A stretch of DNA of 16,977 bases. Source: Hyphomonas sp. GTDB lineage: Bacteria > Pseudomonadota > Alphaproteobacteria > Caulobacterales > Hyphomonadaceae. The translations under genes and the position numbers were made by a program. The notes under the pieces were generated by a model. That model ran no database searches, was not told the DNA's origin, and was given only the letters and a program-made list of their open reading frames with translations. The stretch covers positions 1-16,977 of the forward strand of contig JANSXJ010000036.1 of assembly GCA_024743015.1 (NCBI GenBank). Reading direction: 5' to 3'. Positions 14,834 through 16,977 of this stretch are shown one piece after another (within the stretch, counting starts at the first letter, position 1; each line of letters starts with the position of its first letter).

Positions 14834-16977
14834 CAGCCTTTCCCTCCGACATTCACCTCGACAATGGTCATTGTGTCATTGCCGAAGATGTCCACGACCT
14901 TGACCGCGACCTTGCGCCGTCCGGGCGCGCATTCATGGGCGACGCTGGTCAGCTCCAGCGAGCGATCCTTCTTTGTGCGGAAGCTCTGCCATTCATTTTC
15001 AAAGATGTATTCGCCCGTCCACTGCTCTTCCCATTCGCCGGTCTCGGCGTTCTGGACGCGGATGATTTCGCGCTTGTTTTCGAAATCGAAATCCACCGAC
15101 CAGTAGTCGATCCAGTCCGTCCAGTTCTCGGTCAGCAATTCGCGGGTCAGGATGCCGTCCTTGTTCTTGGCGACCTTCACGATCTGGCCTTTTTCGACCA
15201 CGATCCGGCTCGCCTTGTTCTTCAAACTGGCTTCGGCGTTGGCGATGGAATCCTGCGAGTAGAAGACCGAAAAATCGGTCAACTCCACCGCCACGGTCGA
15301 ACCTTTCACATGCGGCCTGACCTCGATGAAGGCCACGTCATGGAACACGACCTGATTGCGTTCGACGGCGCGCTTGTCGAACACGTCCGCCGGGATGTAC
15401 TTAGGCGCAATGTCGATGCCCTTGGCCCGCGCCTCGTCCAGCACGTTGGGAAAAAGCCCCATTTCGAACTCAAAGCCGAGAATATCGACCTTGGTGATGT
15501 GCTTCTTGCGGCTCTCCAAGATGATCTCTTCGACGAACAGGCGCGTTACCGGCAGGTTGACAGGGCCGATCGCGACCAGCCGCCCGGCCCGCTTGCCGTG
15601 GAATGTGGCAAAGCCATCGGTCTTCTCGGCCCGGTAGGCTCGCAGGATCAGGTCGAGAAATGCCGCTTCTTTCGCCGCGATTTGCTGTTGCTTCTGCTCT
15701 TCGCGCAAATCGGGATTTACGCCAATGAAATGCTGGCGTTCGTACTTGCCGAGATTGAGGATTTCAAACGCACGGTAGTCCTTATCCTCAGCCTTAAGCT
15801 CGCGCTGCACGCCGATCATGCGTTTGCGGGTGGTATGGATCGCAAATTTACCGAGGTCGCTGACGATCCATTTGCGGCCCAGCTTCTCCGCTACTGCGGC
15901 GGTGGTGCCTGACCCGGAGAAAAAGTCGGCGACAAGATCGCCTTCGTTGCTGGACGCATTTATGATGCGAGTGAGCAGTGCGACGGGTTTCTGCGTTGGA
16001 TAATCCAGGCGTTCTTCAGCTTGGGAGTTTATTTCATAGACATCGGCCCAGAGGTTCTGAACCGGCATTCCCTTTACTTCGTCAGCGAAGCTTTTTCGTC
16101 TAATTCGGCCCTCCGGGTTATCAGGAAAATGCAGTCGGCCCTCCTTGTCCCATTGCTCCATCTTCTCCTTGGTTATCATCCAGCCGTTCGGGGGCGATTT
16201 ATAGCCTTTATAGTCATAAATCAGATTTGGCCTGTATGCCGGATTAACGAGACTGGTGGGCTGGTATCGACGCCCATTTTCATCAACATTCGTAAATCTG
16301 GTTCTTATGTATTCTTGGTATTCTGGAGAATCCTTATTGTATTGAGAGTAAAATGGCGTGCGCTCGGATTTCGAGTAGTAGAATATTGTATCTGTACAAA
16401 CACCAAACTGATTGGACTCGTGAACCGCACTGCTCATACCTACGCGGCGCTTCCAGATGATCTCATTACGAAAATTGGATTTATCGAATACCTCGTCGAT
16501 AACGTTTCGCAAATAGCCGCTTACCCGCCAATCGCAATGTACGTAGATACTTCCGTCTTCAGAAAGCAAATCCCGCATCAGCAACAGCCGCTCAAAGATC
16601 ATGGCGATGAAAGAGTCAGCGCCCTTACCCCAGGTATCGCGGTAGGCGATCTCTTCGAGAATGTTTGGCTTTTTGGTGAAGGTGTCGCCGCCTATCTCGA
16701 TGTCCATGGAAAAGTCGGCACCGACATCGAAGGGCGGATCGATATAGATCAGCTTCAGGCCGCCCTGCTGCTCGATCTCTTCGCGCAATGGGCCGTTCTT
16801 CAGAGAAGACAGGATGAGCTTGTTGTCACCCCAGATCAGCTGGACACCCGCAACAACCGGGTAATTTTGGCGCGATGGTTCGGGTATGATGGCAAAGCGG
16901 CGAGTGCTCTCGTCATACGACGCCAATTTTGGCTGCTCGGATGTCTGATTGATGCGGTTTTCGGGCTTTTCAGCCGA
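14833..16977 (-). CDS. mod: Type III Mod DNA methyltransferase (5' end beyond window)
   Basis: This is a beta-class adenine-N6 methyltransferase of the type III Mod family: the catalytic motif IV DPPF precedes the SAM-binding motif I. Counting from an in-frame TTG at 16926: DPPF 63-66, YPTQKP 309-314, FFSGSGTT 335-342. The segment between them (about 140-300) is the expected target recognition domain. A C-terminal region of about 330 residues with strand-rich stretches probably contacts Res. It methylates one strand of an asymmetric site, protecting host DNA and giving Res its specificity. The TTG is not a safe start: the frame stays open for another 17 codons to the window edge, so the protein is longer than the 697 residues counted from the TTG. 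The stop overlaps the Res start (TGATG). The central part is markedly AT-richer than the rest. Confidence 0.92.
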   Translation of the reverse strand, partial: SAEKPENRINQTSEQPKLASYDESTRRFAIIPEPSRQNYPVVAGVQLIWGDNKLILSSLKNGPLREEIEQQGGLKLIYIDPPFDVGADFSMDIEIGGDTFTKKPNILEEIAYRDTWGKGADSFIAMIFERLLLMRDLLSEDGSIYVHCDWRVSGYLRNVIDEVFDKSNFRNEIIWKRRVGMSSAVHESNQFGVCTDTIFYYSKSERTPFYSQYNKDSPEYQEYIRTRFTNVDENGRRYQPTSLVNPAYRPNLIYDYKGYKSPPNGWMITKEKMEQWDKEGRLHFPDNPEGRIRRKSFADEVKGMPVQNLWADVYEINSQAEERLDYPTQKPVALLTRIINASSNEGDLVADFFSGSGTTAAVAEKLGRKWIVSDLGKFAIHTTRKRMIGVQRELKAEDKDYRAFEILNLGKYERQHFIGVNPDLREEQKQQQIAAKEAAFLDLILRAYRAEKTDGFATFHGKRAGRLVAIGPVNLPVTRLFVEEIILESRKKHITKVDILGFEFEMGLFPNVLDEARAKGIDIAPKYIPADVFDKRAVERNQVVFHDVAFIEVRPHVKGSTVAVELTDFSVFYSQDSIANAEASLKNKASRIVVEKGQIVKVAKNKDGILTRELLTENWTDWIDYWSVDFDFENKREIIRVQNAETGEWEEQWTGEYIFENEWQSFRTKKDRSLELTSVAHECAPGRRKVAVKVVDIFGNDTMTIVEVNVGGKG

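Noticed and set aside
14803..15912. 369-residue plus-strand open frame.
   Set aside because: Antisense shadow of the mod gene, which has intact methyltransferase motifs.
16924..16926. TTG at 16924-16926 as the true start of mod.
   Set aside because: The frame is open to the window edge and no ribosome site precedes the TTG; the real start is probably outside the window.

Overview
The window looks like a defence (mobile-genetic-element conflict) island from a GC-rich proteobacterium, most likely an alphaproteobacterium. This rests on high GC, codon use and gene families; no taxonomic marker gene is present, so the host assignment is inference. I see no tRNA, rRNA, CRISPR array, transposase or integrase.

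Left part. After a 260-base stretch with no convincing gene comes one unrecognised helical protein on the minus strand (261-1055). A 141-base divergent control region follows, with a near-consensus sigma70 promoter (TTGACA-N17-TATCTA) and a 7-bp inverted repeat that overlaps the Shine-Dalgarno sequence. Four tightly coupled plus-strand genes follow (1197-4131): a STAS-like protein with a C-terminal winged helix, a small beta-rich protein, a cysteine-rich protein with a probable TIM-barrel-like (possibly DUF4417-like) body, and a GHKL-fold ATPase. STAS plus GHKL recalls anti-anti-sigma/anti-sigma partner switching, but the cysteine-rich third component is not part of such switches. This cassette is the best candidate for an undescribed system. 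A Fic-family AMPylase-like gene with a class II inhibitory motif follows 49 bases downstream (4181-5419).

Right part. Converging on it from the minus strand is a five-gene cluster read from the right window edge: type III Mod methyltransferase (5' end outside the window), type III Res helicase-nuclease, an SbcD/Mre11-like phosphoesterase, an SbcC/Rad50-like SMC ATPase, and after a 98-base gap an RloC/PrrC-like AAA ATPase with a CxxC zinc-hook candidate. The first four genes are translationally coupled through 1- to 4-base start/stop overlaps, so they form one operon. A plausible reading is a type III restriction-modification system with attached DNA-end-processing nucleases, and an RloC-like ATPase as a back-up or suicide effector. 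The Mod gene has a low-GC segment (about 42% by hand count over 16201-16440) between its two catalytic motifs, where type III enzymes carry their target recognition domain.

The window therefore holds two adjoining modules meeting tail to tail near 5420-5500: a signalling/regulatory cassette plus Fic on the plus strand, and an extended type III R-M nuclease operon on the minus strand.
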